Of a stretch of DNA of 61,649 bases, positions 32,595 through 43,728 are shown in pieces. The notes under the pieces were generated by a model. The model did not search any database. It was not told the origin of the DNA and saw nothing but the letters and a program-made list of their open reading frames with translations. The position numbers and the translations under genes were made by a program. How positions within the stretch are numbered: the stretch's first letter is position 1; each line of letters begins with the position of its first letter. Source of the stretch: Gracilaria vermiculophylla (Eukaryota > Rhodophyta > Florideophyceae > Gracilariales > Gracilariaceae); assembly GCA_019155205.2 (NCBI GenBank), contig JAHNZQ020003150.1:151012-212660 (forward strand), read 5' to 3'.

Positions 32595-33733
32595 CAGCAA
32601 ACAACAAAAAACTAATACGATCAATTGTCGGGTGGCACAAGCAGAATCACCAGCAGCAATCCACGAACCCAAGAGGTCGGACCTCTGACCCCAAGAGCTC
32701 TTCCGGATAGAAAGAGCTTTTTTCTGTCTACCTCCTCCCACGCTCAAGAAGAAGGGGCGTCGCTCTTTACGAGACTTCCAGAGGATAATTAATGGCCAAA
32801 GATATGCCTTCACCAAGTTAGCCCTCTTTACTCTCTTGCAACAACTTGGGCAACCTCAAACTGAAGTTACTTTGACCCCAAGGTACTCTGCAGACGAGCA
32901 CCAATAAACTTAACTAGCGGCTTCGCCGGAGGTAAGCCTGTGCCTTGTCACCTGCCTGGAAAACCTGGGTCCCGGATCAAAAGCTACATATGGGTATCGT
33001 GTGCAACAGTCCAAGCACCCGACCCAAAGTCAGTTTCACACAGAGACCAACACCAACCAAGTGCAGTATGCCAAGACACCCCGTACACAGGTGATACCGC
33101 GGTACTCGCCTGGTTTTTCGACCAACACCGTTATCCGCCCTACAAAAGTAGAACAGTTGGGGAGCCCGCTTGACAGAAAGACCTGCTTTGGGTCAAGTCG
33201 CCAGGCTAACACCCCCGATTTCTCGGATCAACAACTCGTCGCACTGGTGCAAGGTGGAGATCAAGCACAAACAATTGCTGAGCACAACACACACAGCCCA
33301 GACTTCACAGAAACAGGAGTCAAGCTCGCAGGATCACACCAGATCACGACAGGTGGACCAAACAGAATGACAACAAGTGGCGACTCAAACACTCAGAATA
33401 AACGGCGGAATCTGATGAGAGCAACAGCCAAAACGACGGCCCAAAGCACTATTAGAAAATTAAAACGTCGAACCACAATCACCACAACGCCCTCAGGGAG
33501 GAACGCAAACCGAGAAGAATAAAAGAAACCAACACCGACCGAAATAACAAATAATTCCAACCGAATCGACTTCAAACCAAACAACGGCGATGGGAGCGAA
33601 GACGTAAGAATCGGCAACGATCACGACGGCGAAGAGGGAACGCAGCACGGATGTACGACTGCATGGGAGAGTGGCGAGCAATGACTAGCGAACGATAACG
33701 GGAGAAGAGCCCGGGGCTGGGCCTACAACCCAA
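32595..33733 (-). other. copia-2 leader with primer-binding site
   Basis: This is the leader between 5' LTR and gag. Next to the LTR the minus strand reads TTGGGTTGTAGGCCCAGCCC; its GGTTGTAGGCCCAG differs from the Drosophila copia primer-binding site by two bases. On the opposite strand a 173-codon ORF (33001-33522) is open; see findings. Confidence 0.6.
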
Positions 33734-34158
33734 TGGAGGTCAGCGGGGCAAAGGAAAAGTTGAGGGGATGCAAAGGAAATTCCCCAGCTCTGGCTTGGAT
33801 TTACGTAGAGGTGCCTCGAGGCCACCTTATGCAGTGACAAACATGCACCAACTCGATCAGAGTGTAACCTAAACTACAATTCAGGGACAATCAATGCTAC
33901 CAATAGTATTAAAGCATTACATAAATGTGCTACCCACAATGCTACCCACAATTCAATATGGCTGACAACAACGAAGCACAACAAGGCACACGTGTTGCAT
34001 AACAAGGCCTAACCGTTACGTAAACTCATGAGAGCATGACAGTGCACAAATTCACGGGTCCTGGGTGTCACTGTAGTCCGGTTCCATAGACAAGCAGATA
34101 TATATTCGTCAGGAACAGCAATGCGCTGCAACAGCACAGTAGCTCATTCCGGATAACA
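33734..34158 (-). repeat. copia-2 5' LTR (425 bp)
   Basis: It has ends TGTTATCC and TCCA on the minus strand and is homologous along its length to the copia-1 LTRs. Confidence 0.88.
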
Positions 34159-34553
34159 TTGAAAACAACCAGAGGGTCTCCGTTCTGGCGAATGCTGCAC
34201 CGAGAAGCTAAAATATCACGCCTTTGTCCTCAATCAACGACTATTTGAAGGCTGTATCGTACGAAGCTATCGCCTCTGTGCTTCGTCAGTGTGACAAAAT
34301 GAAAGGAGTAAATGCAGACCATTCGTCAAGGTCTCTGTCGAGCAACGCAGCACATTATAACCCGCACCGAGGATCGTCCTCAGAAGAGTCGAATGGGCAC
34401 AAGGGCAGAGAAAGGTCGCGGGGGACACCGGAGCAGGTTGCAAATCTCAAGGCCAGAACAAGATGTCGCAAATGCAAAACGTTTGGACACTGGAAGGGCG
34501 ATCATAACGTAGACGGGTCGCTGAAGTCCGAAGCGACGGGCGAGGCGATATAA
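34159..34553 (+). pseudogene. element C gag, part 2, with CCHH knuckle
   Basis: It continues gag after copia-2. The 34224-34553 frame reads AVSYEAIASVLRQCDKMKG, RGTPEQVANLKARTRCRKC and the knuckle CRKCKTFGHWKGDH. The last ligand is His rather than Cys, as in fragment E. A TAA at 34,211-34,213 lies shortly after the junction. Confidence 0.8.
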
Positions 34554-35185
34554 CCGGACCGATTTGACGGAAACGTAGTCAGATTCAACATGGCAAAGCT
34601 GAGCACACCCAACAAAACAGCGGCTTTGATGCAGGGCAAAGTCGGTCCGCTCCAAGAAGACGGAGCACCGTACCGCTGAATAGGTTTGGTAGAACTAAAG
34701 ATCATCTCGAGCTTGGTCACCCCCAGGTGGAACGGATACCTAGAGCTCCTCCCGAACGCTAACGCGGACCGAACCTTTTCACAGTACGAATGCGGGCAGC
34801 CCAGCAGCTTTGCCAAGAAAATACTGGGATCTGTAATTCTCAAGGCCAGAACTGACGACTAATCGATCTTGAAGAAGCGGCAACTAGTCATTTAAGGGTC
34901 CTTTTAGTGGGTTGTGGGGCGCAATGTAACGAAACATCGCGACATCATGTATGCCAACCAGAAGAAATGGGTTCTTCCACACGATGGCAACGGTCCGTCT
35001 AGAAATACTGCTACATTAATTGACAGAGACATGCACAGGTGCATACCGCACTCGGCGTTTTTCTTTCAGGCAGACAGAATTACGGAGCATAATAAGACCA
35101 CTCTCTTTTGCATCTCCGCATAAATTGAAGGGGATATAAACAGGAAGCCTTGAAGTGAACACAGGAAAATAGTCGACAAGATCCA
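34554..35185 (+). pseudogene. element C protease
   Basis: Aligned to fragment E, the active-site region reads GPLQEDGAPYR followed by TGA (34,678-34,680), where E has LLDNGAPYSGIG. The downstream part matches E as VGRNVTKHRDIMYANQKKWV (34,914-34,975). It is clearly broken. Confidence 0.65.
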
Positions 35186-36106
35186 CAAGCACGTATGCGG
35201 ACACTCAAATTATTCACAGATCGAGATTCTGCTCGAAAGGAACAGGTTGTGGAACCCGCGAATAGACCAGTACTGACAGTTGACTCTGGAAAAGTGCACA
35301 GCCTGCAGCACAGCCGCAAAGCCGAGAACCACCCGGAAAGTTTCCCTCAGCGCAATGACACGGGGTTTCAACGACTTGGTGGCGTCGACCATATGTTCCT
35401 CAACCAGTACTGTGTACTGCATATCATGGACTCCGCCTCTCGCTATTCAGGGAGTGCTACAGTCGAAAACACCACGATTAAAAACGCTATACCAATTTTT
35501 GATGCACATGGGATCACGCCCTTCTGGACCCCAAAGATGGTGGCATCCGACTGAACGTTCTAGAACAATATATTCCTGAAATATCTTGCAGAGCAGGACA
35601 AAGAAACCCGACCACTGCCCCCTCGCAGACACAACAAGAACGTTTTAGAATCCAAACACAGAATCATATGTAAGGTATTTCTCCGTCTCCAGCAAGCCAG
35701 CAGCAACCAAGAGAGGTGCAGGACAGATGCACTACTGGTCCAGCAAGCCATAAGGATATTGAACAATGTATACGGATACGAAGTTTTATCAGCCGAGGAG
35801 TTGGCAAAAGGTTATGCCAGACCGGTAGAAGCTGGAGCCATGCCAAAGTTCCTACCACAGAACATTGTGGACGCCTATCAAACCCTTCTAGCCAAGCGTA
35901 TGCTAAGGCTCATACTACGTTCAAAGACCTTCCAAGAGGCACCCATCGGGTTAGGAGTCATCGTACAAGTCTTGGTGAAGAGCGACCATGAGAAGAGAGG
36001 AAAATGGTCCGCCAACCGGATGGTTTTGGCTTACGATCTCAAGAACCACACCATCGCAGTTCTCCAGTCCAAGGAAAAACTATATCCGCCGCCATTGAAG
36101 ATCTAA
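35186..36106 (+). pseudogene. element C integrase
   Basis: The zinc region HKHVCGHSNYSQIEIL with LEKCTACS (35,187-35,310) is followed by a core with GVDHMFLNQYCVLHIMDSAS (first Asp), FWTPKMVASD (second Asp) and RRHNKNVLESKHR (Glu). The C-terminal SH3-like part reads VIVQVLVKSDHEKRGKWSAN and MVLAYDLKNHTIAV (35,950-36,060). Stops or frame changes lie near 35,554 and 36,106. The LESKH-type core differs from the plant and fly copia integrases I know best and marks a separate copia lineage. Confidence 0.78.
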
Positions 36107-36286
36107 GGCCAGCCATACGAGATGACGAGCGAGCGGCCATAGGGCAAGATGCTATGGGCGAGCTGAATAGACATCTACTACAGGCGGTACACCGTCTCGA
36201 CATGGACACTACAGTGCATACAGTAGAGCAGAACATAGAATCACAGCATTGTGAAAGCAAAGAAGTTGAATTGAACAGCATTGAAT

Positions 36287-36450
36287 CCAACGTACCAAGC
36301 ATTTGGGACATGATCAAAGTATTCTGGCTAATTGACAAGCATTTCTACGAGGGAACAGTCCAAAACCATGACGAAGGGACAGGCAAGTACGCAGTTCTGT
36401 ATGACGACGGTGATAACAAAAATCTTGATCTCTGAGAGGAGATATGGAAC
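36287..36450 (+). pseudogene. Tudor-like domain in element C polyprotein
   Basis: The segment after the integrase C-terminal region reads IKVFWLIDKHFYEGTVQ, then KYAVLYDDGDNKNLDL and EEIWNY. This is the pattern of Tudor/agenet-type barrels (V-x-W-P-x-D-x-x-F-Y-x-G-T-V ... Y-D-D-G-D-x-E-x-L-D-L), which bind methylated lysine or arginine in chromatin proteins. Here the WP is WL and a TGA falls just after LDL. A second copy lies in fragment D. By analogy with chromodomains in gypsy integrases it may guide integration; that is inference. Confidence 0.7.
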
Positions 36451-36689
36451 TACTTGAAGACTACAAACTTCAACGACCATCAATCAACCCCCCACTCAAA
36501 CGCAAGTAACGACAAAAATATCGTGGCACGGGAAGTACAGTTATCATCCGGATAGCAATTGCAGAGAAAAGAGAAAGAACTCATAGATATTTACTACAAC
36601 GCGTTTGGGAATGAATAGTTCAGGTTGCAGCGTGCGCAAGGGTTGCCACCGTATGGCACTCAGAAGGCGTACTAAAGGGAAGAAAATTC

Positions 36690-38190
36690 GTTGAAGAAGA
36701 CGGTGAGGAATGTAACCGTAGCCGACGTACCGAAGAATGCCAACATCCTCTCTAGTCACGTGTTGTACAAGATCAAAACATGCGACGATAACTCTCATAT
36801 GCTTAAGGCCCGTATCGCTGTGCACGGAAAGAAAGACAGACACACGGAGCTTCTACGGACAGACTGAGCCACGTGTCCTCCCATCGGAATACATATATTG
36901 CTTTCTTAAGCAGCCGTATATAGTTGGATACTCGCCAATATCGATTTAAAGTCCTTATCTCTGCAGACGCAAGCCAAGCGATACGTTTTTTTGGGTCTGC
37001 CGCGTGAATGCAAGACAAGACGCGGGCATTATTGTCTTCTGTTTTCAGTGGCATATACACTAGCTAATGCTTTTGTGAAGTGGTAGGAGCTTAGTGACAA
37101 TGTTGTTTGCGGTTCCGGCTTTCAACAATTAGTATATGTACCGCAACTGTTTTACAAGACGGCAGGAGGAAAAATTGTAGTGGCTGCGGTGAAAGTCGCG
37201 GACGATATAATCTTTGGTGGAGAACAGAAGGTGTTAACTGTAGTTATCAAGGAGATAATACATGCTCACAAGCTTAGAACTCTTGGGAATGGGCCGAGAA
37301 ATATCCGTTTTTACGGACTAATAATCGTACAGAACGATAATATGACAGTCTCCATCCATGGGGATGAGAAGATGAAGCGATATCAGCCGCCTACGTTAAC
37401 ACGTGTACGACGGAAGTAACAAAATTCGCCTCTCAACAGCATTGAGATTTCGTCGTTCACGTCTCTCAACAGTAGCTGAGGATGGTTGGGAATCGCAGCG
37501 TCCCCGTTTTACTCTTTTGCAGCGAGCTATCTCCAACAGATACGTCCAACCACTAGAGTGAAAGAAACCGTTACGCAGATCAAAATGCTTAATAGCCTGA
37601 ATAAAATGATAACAGAGCTTAAGTTCATCCGACCGACTGCTAAAGGAGAATATCGAGCAACGATCATCGTTTTCTCTTTTCCTAGCAGAAAGGAAGACTT
37701 CGGACAAGTAGGGTCTGTTGCAGAGCTACTCTTCGGAAAACTCCAAAAGGGTTCTGTTATAAATGGGATCGCTTGGAGCTCACTTAAGTCTCGCAGACTT
37801 GTGAAGCGGATTGGTGCAGCAGAAATCTTGGCTGCTGGAGAAACAATTGACGAAGGCAAGGATTTGGCAAAGGCATTTTCAAACCTGCTTGATGAAGGTG
37901 TTGGTCTGTGAATTGTGGAGTACTCTAAGGACCTATACAGTACACATTCGTCGTGCAAGAACGCTGCTGATGGGTCTATTCGAGGGGAAGTCTCACTCGT
38001 TAAATACGAGTTCAAAACGCGCAACTTTGAGCGGATGATATGGAATTCATACCAGACCAACTACGCAGACCCAATGACAAAAATAGACAGCTCCATGTCA
38101 GCCAGCTTACAACTGATGTTTTACGGCGAAATGGTCTCCATGAAAATTGTTCCGGCGCTTTCCAGCTGCTCAGGAAAGTCCACAGGATAA
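36690..38190 (+). pseudogene. element C reverse transcriptase and RNase H
   Basis: RT blocks in changing frames: DVPKNANILSSHVLYKIKT, MLKARIAVHGKKDRH, FQQLVYVPQLFYKTAGGKIV and VKVADDIIFGGE, with an ADD in place of YVDD. RNase H follows in 37486-38190: SVINGIAWSSLKSRRLVKRI, GAAEILAAGETIDEGKDLAK, KNAADGSIRGEVSLVKYEF and NYADPMTK. Stops at 36,866-36,868 and 37,909-37,911, among others, break the chain. Normal copia order is kept. Confidence 0.82.
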
Positions 38191-38337
38191 TAAGATCTGA
38201 GAAGGGGATGAGTGTGAATTGTATATCATTAAATGAACGCGTACATGTAATTGGACACGCAATTGCCACGGCCTAGACACGCATTGTAAGAAATGGAATC
38301 CAGTCGCCGCATCACGAGTAATGCAGCTAAAGCGCCG

Positions 38338-38580
38338 TGTTTCAGCGCTCCCTGTTTTGAGTGGTAATGACCAAATCGTGTAAATCTCCGGACATATAGT
38401 TGAATAGTCGATGGTTATGTGGCAGGGGAAGCAGATCGGCAGATACGGGTACTTAAGCGCGTTTGTTTGCTAGTTTAGCAGAAAGTCTCGTCAAGCAGTG
38501 AACATAGAAGAAGATCGATAAAAGGTAATCAGGTTTCCATCTTTTGCTTCGCCGTCATTAAACGCTTTACGCTTTACATA
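38338..38580 (+). repeat. element C 3' LTR
   Basis: It starts TGTTTCAGCGCTCCC and ends GCTTTACATA, and is collinear with the 5' LTR. No clear polypurine tract precedes it, and flanks (CAGCG left, GCTGT right) do not form a convincing duplication. Confidence 0.78.
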
Positions 38581-40590
38581 GCTGTGAAAGATGCTATTGA
38601 CGAGTTGCACAGAAACCTAAAAGGTTACACAGGACTTGTACAACGATAAACAGTTTGAAGAAGACAATTTAGCCACAGCTCCTAACGAAGCTACGAATGA
38701 GAGCGACGAGGAACTAGATGGTATTGGACCCAAACTGCCGAAGGTCGGGGAGAAAATTGAAGTTGACTGGCCAATTGACAAGAGGTTCTACAAAGACACT
38801 GTGCATCAGCACCACGAGAGGTCAGGTAAGTTCTCCGTTCACTAATACGACGGTGACAGGGAGAAGATGACTTTGGAAAAAGAAGTCTGGAATTATGTCA
38901 AGGAAACGCCCACCGAAGCATAGACTGAACCAGGCACGCAAAACGCCGATTGCATGTAAGCCGGGGAAGTGCGGATGTCACCGGGACAGAAGCTGGAAAG
39001 TTTTGAAAAGAATCTCATCAAGACCTATTACAAAGCGTTTGGCCACGAGGGGTTCATTCTGCGTGAGACACGAGGACTACCGCCCTACGCCGCTCAAGAC
39101 GTATAGGACTAGGAGAAACGGTCGTTCAAGAAAATCATTCGCGAGTTGGCAGTTTCCTGAATGCCCTAGACCGCAAACATAGTCACAAGCCATGTGTTCT
39201 ACAAGGGCAAACGGTGCGTTGATAACTCCTTCATGCCCAAGGCACGAATCGCTGTCCATGTTCACAAGGACCGTGACAAGGACATTGCGAAGACCGACTC
39301 GGCGAAATGCCTACCAGTTGGCATACAAATAATGCTATCATTTGCCACTATCTTTAAGTAGACTCTCGCAAAGATCGACTTCAAGAGCGCTTTTTTGCAG
39401 ACTGAAGCCCAGAGAGATGGTTGGTTCCGCCGCGCGAATGCAAGAACCGTCATAAAGACTACTGGCTTCCTTTATCTGCGGCCTGTGGGCTAGCTAACGC
39501 CAGAGCTAAATGCCAGGAGTTAAAAGACGATGTTCTTCGCAGTTTTGGTTTCCACCAGCTTATCTACGTACCACAACTGTTTTACAAGAAATCCAAAGGA
39601 AAGATCATCGTCATTGTCGTGAAAGTGGTGAACGATATCATTTTTGGAGGACAAAGATCTTATCTGGCCGCCGTCATCAAATAGATCGGATAATGTTATA
39701 AGCTTGGGACAATTGTGTATAGTCCCGGCAAGGTTCATTTCTACGATCTGCTATTGAACCCGTTCGACGCCATAACCACTGCGATTCACGGGGAAGGTAA
39801 GATGCAAAGCTATGAAGCGTCACAGATAAGTCGTCTGCAAAAATGGGAAAAAGATAGTCTCCTAAACAGTATCGAACTCGCAGCATTTAGGTCTCTCAAC
39901 AGCCGTATAGGGTGGCTAGGCGTCGATGATTTTCCGTTTTGTGCACATGCTGCAAGCTACTCACAGAAAAAGGGTCCAAAGCCACTGATCAAAGATCTGA
40001 TCACGCAGAATAATCTGTTGAATAGTCTCAAGAAAAAGGGGACAACGCTGAAGTTCGTCCGCCCAATTGAAGACAAGGCGTATCAAGTTTCAGTGGTAAT
40101 GTTCTCTGACGCAAGCCGCTCCAAAGAGTAAAGACAGCTGGGATATGTTTCGGGGTTACTATTCGGGAACCTCGAGCTGAATTCTATCATTCACGTGGTA
40201 GCTTGTAGTTCCCGCAGGTCGCGAAGACCAGTCACATCGATTGGCCCTGCCGAAAAACTAGCAGCTGGAGAGGCAATGGACGAAGGAAAAGTTTTATCAA
40301 GGGCTTTTTCGACTCTTCTTGAAATTCAGGTTGGACTTTGGGTCGTTGTCGATTCGAAGCACCTATATAGTGCACTGGCTACTTGTCGAAATGCAACGGG
40401 CAGATCTATACGTGGGGACATCTCTTTGATTGGATAGGTGTTTATCACCCGCAGAATCAACCGAATGGTATGGATTCCCAGTAAGTTAAACTACGCAGAC
40501 CCAATGACAAAGTGCGAAAGCCCGATATGCAAAAGTCTGGAGTTGATGTCATTTGATGGTAATTTATCTGTGGATTTTGGTATGACATCC
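38581..40590 (+). pseudogene. fragment D: Tudor-like domain, RT and RNase H
   Basis: This is the right part of a second copy of the element C family. It begins VKDAIDELHRNL, corresponding to a point just before the Tudor-like module in C. It then gives VGEKIEVDWPIDKRFYKDTV with EKEVWNYVKE (38,740-38,910), RT (LIYVPQLFYKKSKGK, VKVVNDIIFGGQ, where one Asp has become Asn) and RNase H (GPAEKLAAGEAMDEGKV, ATCRNATGRSIRGD, NYADPMTKCES). It fuses near 40,590 to gypsy-F. The integrase core is missing between E and D. Confidence 0.8.
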
Positions 40591-40599
40591 TAAGATCAT

Positions 40600-41260
40600 C
40601 AGCCACTGCAGAGTTATATGCAAACTCAATAACAGGCAGCATTTCATCCCAAACATTTTGTTGGAGATAGAAATAACATCGTTGGTAGTTTTCAAGCATT
40701 CTATTCATTATTTTAGTTGCTCCATCAGTGTGCGGATTTTCGCTCGTAAAAATTTTCAACTTAACTCCACAAAGTTTCATTAGATGATCCCAAAAGTTGG
40801 ATGTGAACCTAGGATCTTGGTTCGAGGTTATGCTATCTGACATTCTATGGTGCTCAAAAATTTTCCGGAAAAAGTACTGAGCAGTGTCTTATGCAGTGTC
40901 ACTAGTAGTGCAACTCAAGAAATGGATTTTTATGGTCAACCGATCAACCAAAGTAGCTATCGCCTCAAACCCGACTTTTGTCTTGGACAAGCTTACATGA
41001 ATGTCTGTAGACTATGAGCCCCATCTTCTCTATTGTGGCTCTCAAGATTCTGGGCCCCTGAAGGTCTCCCGAATCATATCCATAAGCGGCGGACACCTCA
41101 CGCATCCTTCGACATATTTCCGAGGATCTCGACTCTTTTTCTTCCAATCGAAAATGATAAGGCCCGAAATAGTCTTTGCATACTTAATATGATCAATCAT
41201 CATGGAATCATATGTTAGTTGCAAAACATCTGACGAGGAATTCCTCGGTACGCAATGCAT
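40600..41260 (-). pseudogene. gypsy-F integrase
   Basis: The zinc region (41260-41042) keeps the Cys pair GCVRCPPL. The core follows in pieces: SNQDPRFTSNFWDHLMKLCG with the second Asp, TDGATKIMNRMLENYQRC with the Glu, and EMLPVIEFAYNSAVADDL (40843-40600). A central block near 40,870-41,000 reads IATLVDRLTIKIHFL. The chain ends where fragment D begins. Confidence 0.85.
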
Positions 41261-41462
41261 GCCATTGTAGAACAGTCATATACCATCCTTTTCCAACCTT
41301 AAAAGTATCTTCTCCATTTTGCGTCTTTGAACATGACCGTCTGGCCATTCTTCTTTCATGGCTTTCGAAACAAAACCAAAGCATTGATTCCCATCGTATC
41401 CCGCTATCCAGTCTTCATGTTTGACATATGGCACTTTAACGCCAATACATAATAAACAATCG

Positions 41463-41732
41463 TCAATCTTTTCCATGATATGAAGAGCTCTTCAAAGAAC
41501 ATATTCTATGACGCGTTATCGTACCAGGGTTAAGAGTTATAAAAATGATTCTGTAGTTTTCAAGATTTTTAAACGGGCTCGAGTTTTTTGTGAAAATTTT
41601 CGGCTTTGTTAAGAAAGTCTTTAGCACTTGGTGGTATGTTAAAAATTCGAACTCAGTCTCTTCCAGGTAGCATTTGAACCTTTTATGGAATAATATTAGA
41701 CCAAGAAGCTTTCTATCATTGGCTGTATACAC
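41463..41732 (-). pseudogene. gypsy-F RNase H
   Basis: The 89-codon frame reads YTANDRKLLGLILFHKRFKC and YLEETEFEFLTYHQVLKTFL, the Ty3/gypsy RNase H block around the catalytic Glu and the T-D-N/H-Q motif, with Tyr in place of Asp. Neighbouring frames are broken. Confidence 0.8.
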
Positions 41733-42289
41733 AAACTCTATTGGGGATATCTTCTTTGAATTGAAGGCACGAACGCGGTCTTTTCCTTTCTCATCAAGTT
41801 TTTGTCATAGTTGCACCATCAGAGGTTTTTGAAGCATCTATGTGACATTTAAACGGCTTGCTTCAATCTGGTGATACGGAACTTGGTGCGTTTGTGATTG
41901 CTTCTTTTGACTTCCCTCAGGCTTCTTCACGTGTTCCATTCCATTTCTTGATACTTTGATCTTTTTTTCAGATTGGTCATTAGTGCAGAAACTTCTAAAA
42001 CCCTTTGTATGAAACACCGAAAGAATCGCAGTAGTCCCAGAAAACGTCGAAACTCAAATGAAGATTTCGGCTATGGCCAAGTTCTCAGTAATTCGAAGTC
42101 ATATGGCTTACCTCTCAGTCCATCCTTACCGAAAAGAAATCCTAGGAGTTTGATGTATATTTTTTTAAACTCAAAATTATCTGGGCACAAAACCAAATTG
42201 ATTTATTTCAATCGACGCATTACAGTTTTCAAAAGATTAAAATAAGTTGCTACAGCCTAACGCAAAATCAAAATATCATACATAGAAAC

Positions 42290-42580
42290 CTACAGAAAAA
42301 AATAAATAGAATCGTAAAAGAGCTGGTGCATCCATTTTTGGAAAGTCGCAAGAGCATTCCAGAGCCCCATGGGTATAACAAGATTCTCAAATTGCCCACA
42401 GTTTATATTGAACGCTGTCTTATGATCAATGGATAACTTTGGTGGCAATCCAGGCTGTGAGTCTTTTTTTATAAAAGGACTATATTTCTGAAAGCAGTCC
42501 CTCCAAGTTGGCATTCTTATTGGAAAAAGTTTCTCTCTGTGAATTCCTGACATTCCAGATCTCACCTTGAAACGATTCAA
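42290..42580 (-). pseudogene. gypsy-F reverse transcriptase fragment
   Basis: This segment carries KTAFNINCGQFENLVIPMGL and WNALATFQKWMHQLFYD, the central RT block (PFGL-x-NAPATFQ in the family). Fingers before it are partly readable. The YVDD region should follow near 42,290 but is lost. Confidence 0.82.
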
Positions 42581-42794
42581 CTTTCATAATGTTCATTTTC
42601 ATCATTCGTCGTACCTTTTCACCACTGAATTCGATACTCGATTCTTTTAATCATTCTTCTGAAGCGCTTGACCACCATCGGATCCAACGTTCACAATCCT
42701 TTGTTCATAATCGATTGTAGGATTGTAGGCAGCATTTCACAGCATTCCGAACTGGACATCATACCTGCAATTTACATCGATCCAATGAGACGTA

Positions 42795-43103
42795 TGTTAG
42801 AAAACAGATGAGCTATTTGCGCTATACTCTCTTGTGACACAGGGCGCATAGTTCACCATTTGAACTATCAACACGCCCCCTCGCCCTGTAATTTCTTACA
42901 GAACGAGACCTCAAGCTTACAGTAACCACTTTTGACCACTGCTATACACATGTACAATTTCTCAGGCTCAGGTTACTTCTGGGAATCGAACACAGGGTCC
43001 TAGCGTTTAGCTGGGCCCATAACCTGTTAGAAAAAAGATGAGCTATTTGCACTATACTCTCTTGTGACACAGGGCGCACAGTTCACCATTTGAACTATCA
43101 ACA
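42795..43103 (-). mobile_element. TRIM element, copy 2 (309 bp)
   Basis: This is a terminal-repeat retrotransposon in miniature on the minus strand. Two 79-bp direct repeats (43025-43103 and 42795-42873) begin TGTTGATAGTTCAAATGG and end with a form of TTTCTAACA. Between them lies a primer-binding site GGTTATGGGCCCAG (43024-43011) and a purine-rich GGGCGAGGGGGCG before the second repeat. Flanking bases ACGTA and ACTTA suggest a 5-bp target duplication with one change. It encodes nothing. It is inserted in gypsy-F and has the same length as the copy at 54,333. Confidence 0.92.
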
Positions 43104-43183
43104 ACTTAAACGTATGAGCATCAAGTCGTAAAATTCTATTAAATGTAACTTTAGATGCTTTTTTTGTTCTTCTCTGCTAGCGC

Positions 43184-43390
43184 TCAACTGTGACGTTTTC
43201 TCTGCCATACATTAAAGATATTACTGCTTCTATACTTAGCCAGAAATTCTCTGCTTATAAAGTTAGTATGAAATCTGTCATCTTTTCTTACTTTTACACT
43301 GAGTTCATTCATGGTTTCACTTACTATCAGTGAAGATTCTACCGTTACACCTCTTTCCGTTAAGATGTTGTCACCACTACTCCTAGTCAT
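43184..43390 (-). pseudogene. gypsy-F protease-region fragment
   Basis: A 68-codon frame (SGDNILTERGVTVESSLIVS, FHTNFISREFLAKY) lies between gag and RT where the protease should be. FISREFLAKY resembles the stretch after a retroviral-type active site, but the D-T/S-G itself is not recognisable. The call rests mostly on position. Confidence 0.45.
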
Positions 43391-43728
43391 TTCATTTTAT
43401 TCGGCATTTTCGATATCTGGCACATCACGGCTTTCTTCTCTTTTCAAGGCCTTCGTGTCGTCCTTCAGAGAATTCGACGAACTCTACGAGCAGTTTTTCA
43501 CACTCTCTTCGTGTCCAATATGAGTGTTTACTAGTCTTTAAGGTAAACCACTCAGATTTCCTGAGTACGCAAGTTGTTGTTAGCAGTCCAGTTCGTTTCA
43601 ATGTTTTTCTTCGGAACAATCTTTCTTATCTGTTGATTTTTTCCCATTCTTATGTTTACATGGACGGCTTCTAGGCTCATGAAAAAGAAAATAAGCACCG
43701 TTTATCAAGTGTCTCATTTGCTGAGCAC

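Larger units (their letters stand above)
28201..34158 (-). mobile_element. copia-2: sibling of copia-1, inserted in element C gag
   Basis: This Ty1/copia element on the minus strand has LTRs at about 28201-28630 and 33734-34158. Flanking bases TTGAC (28196-28200) and TTGAA (34159-34163) look like a 5-bp target duplication with one later change. The C gag frame continues across it. Coding order is gag, protease, integrase, RT, RNase H, each with several frame breaks. It has the RT segment missing from copia-1 but lacks the end of gag: the zinc knuckle seen in copia-1 is deleted near 32,020. Confidence 0.92.
27456..38580 (+). mobile_element. element C: Ty1/copia element with Tudor-like domain
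   Basis: LTRs of about 244 bp (27456-27700 and 38338-38580) bound gag, protease, integrase, a Tudor-like module, RT and RNase H on the plus strand. Without the inserted copia-2 its length would be about 5.2 kb, normal for copia. The 5' LTR is followed by GGTATGGGCCTAG, close to the half-tRNA initiator-Met primer-binding site. It separates fragments E and D of a close relative. Many stops make it inactive as read. Confidence 0.85.
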
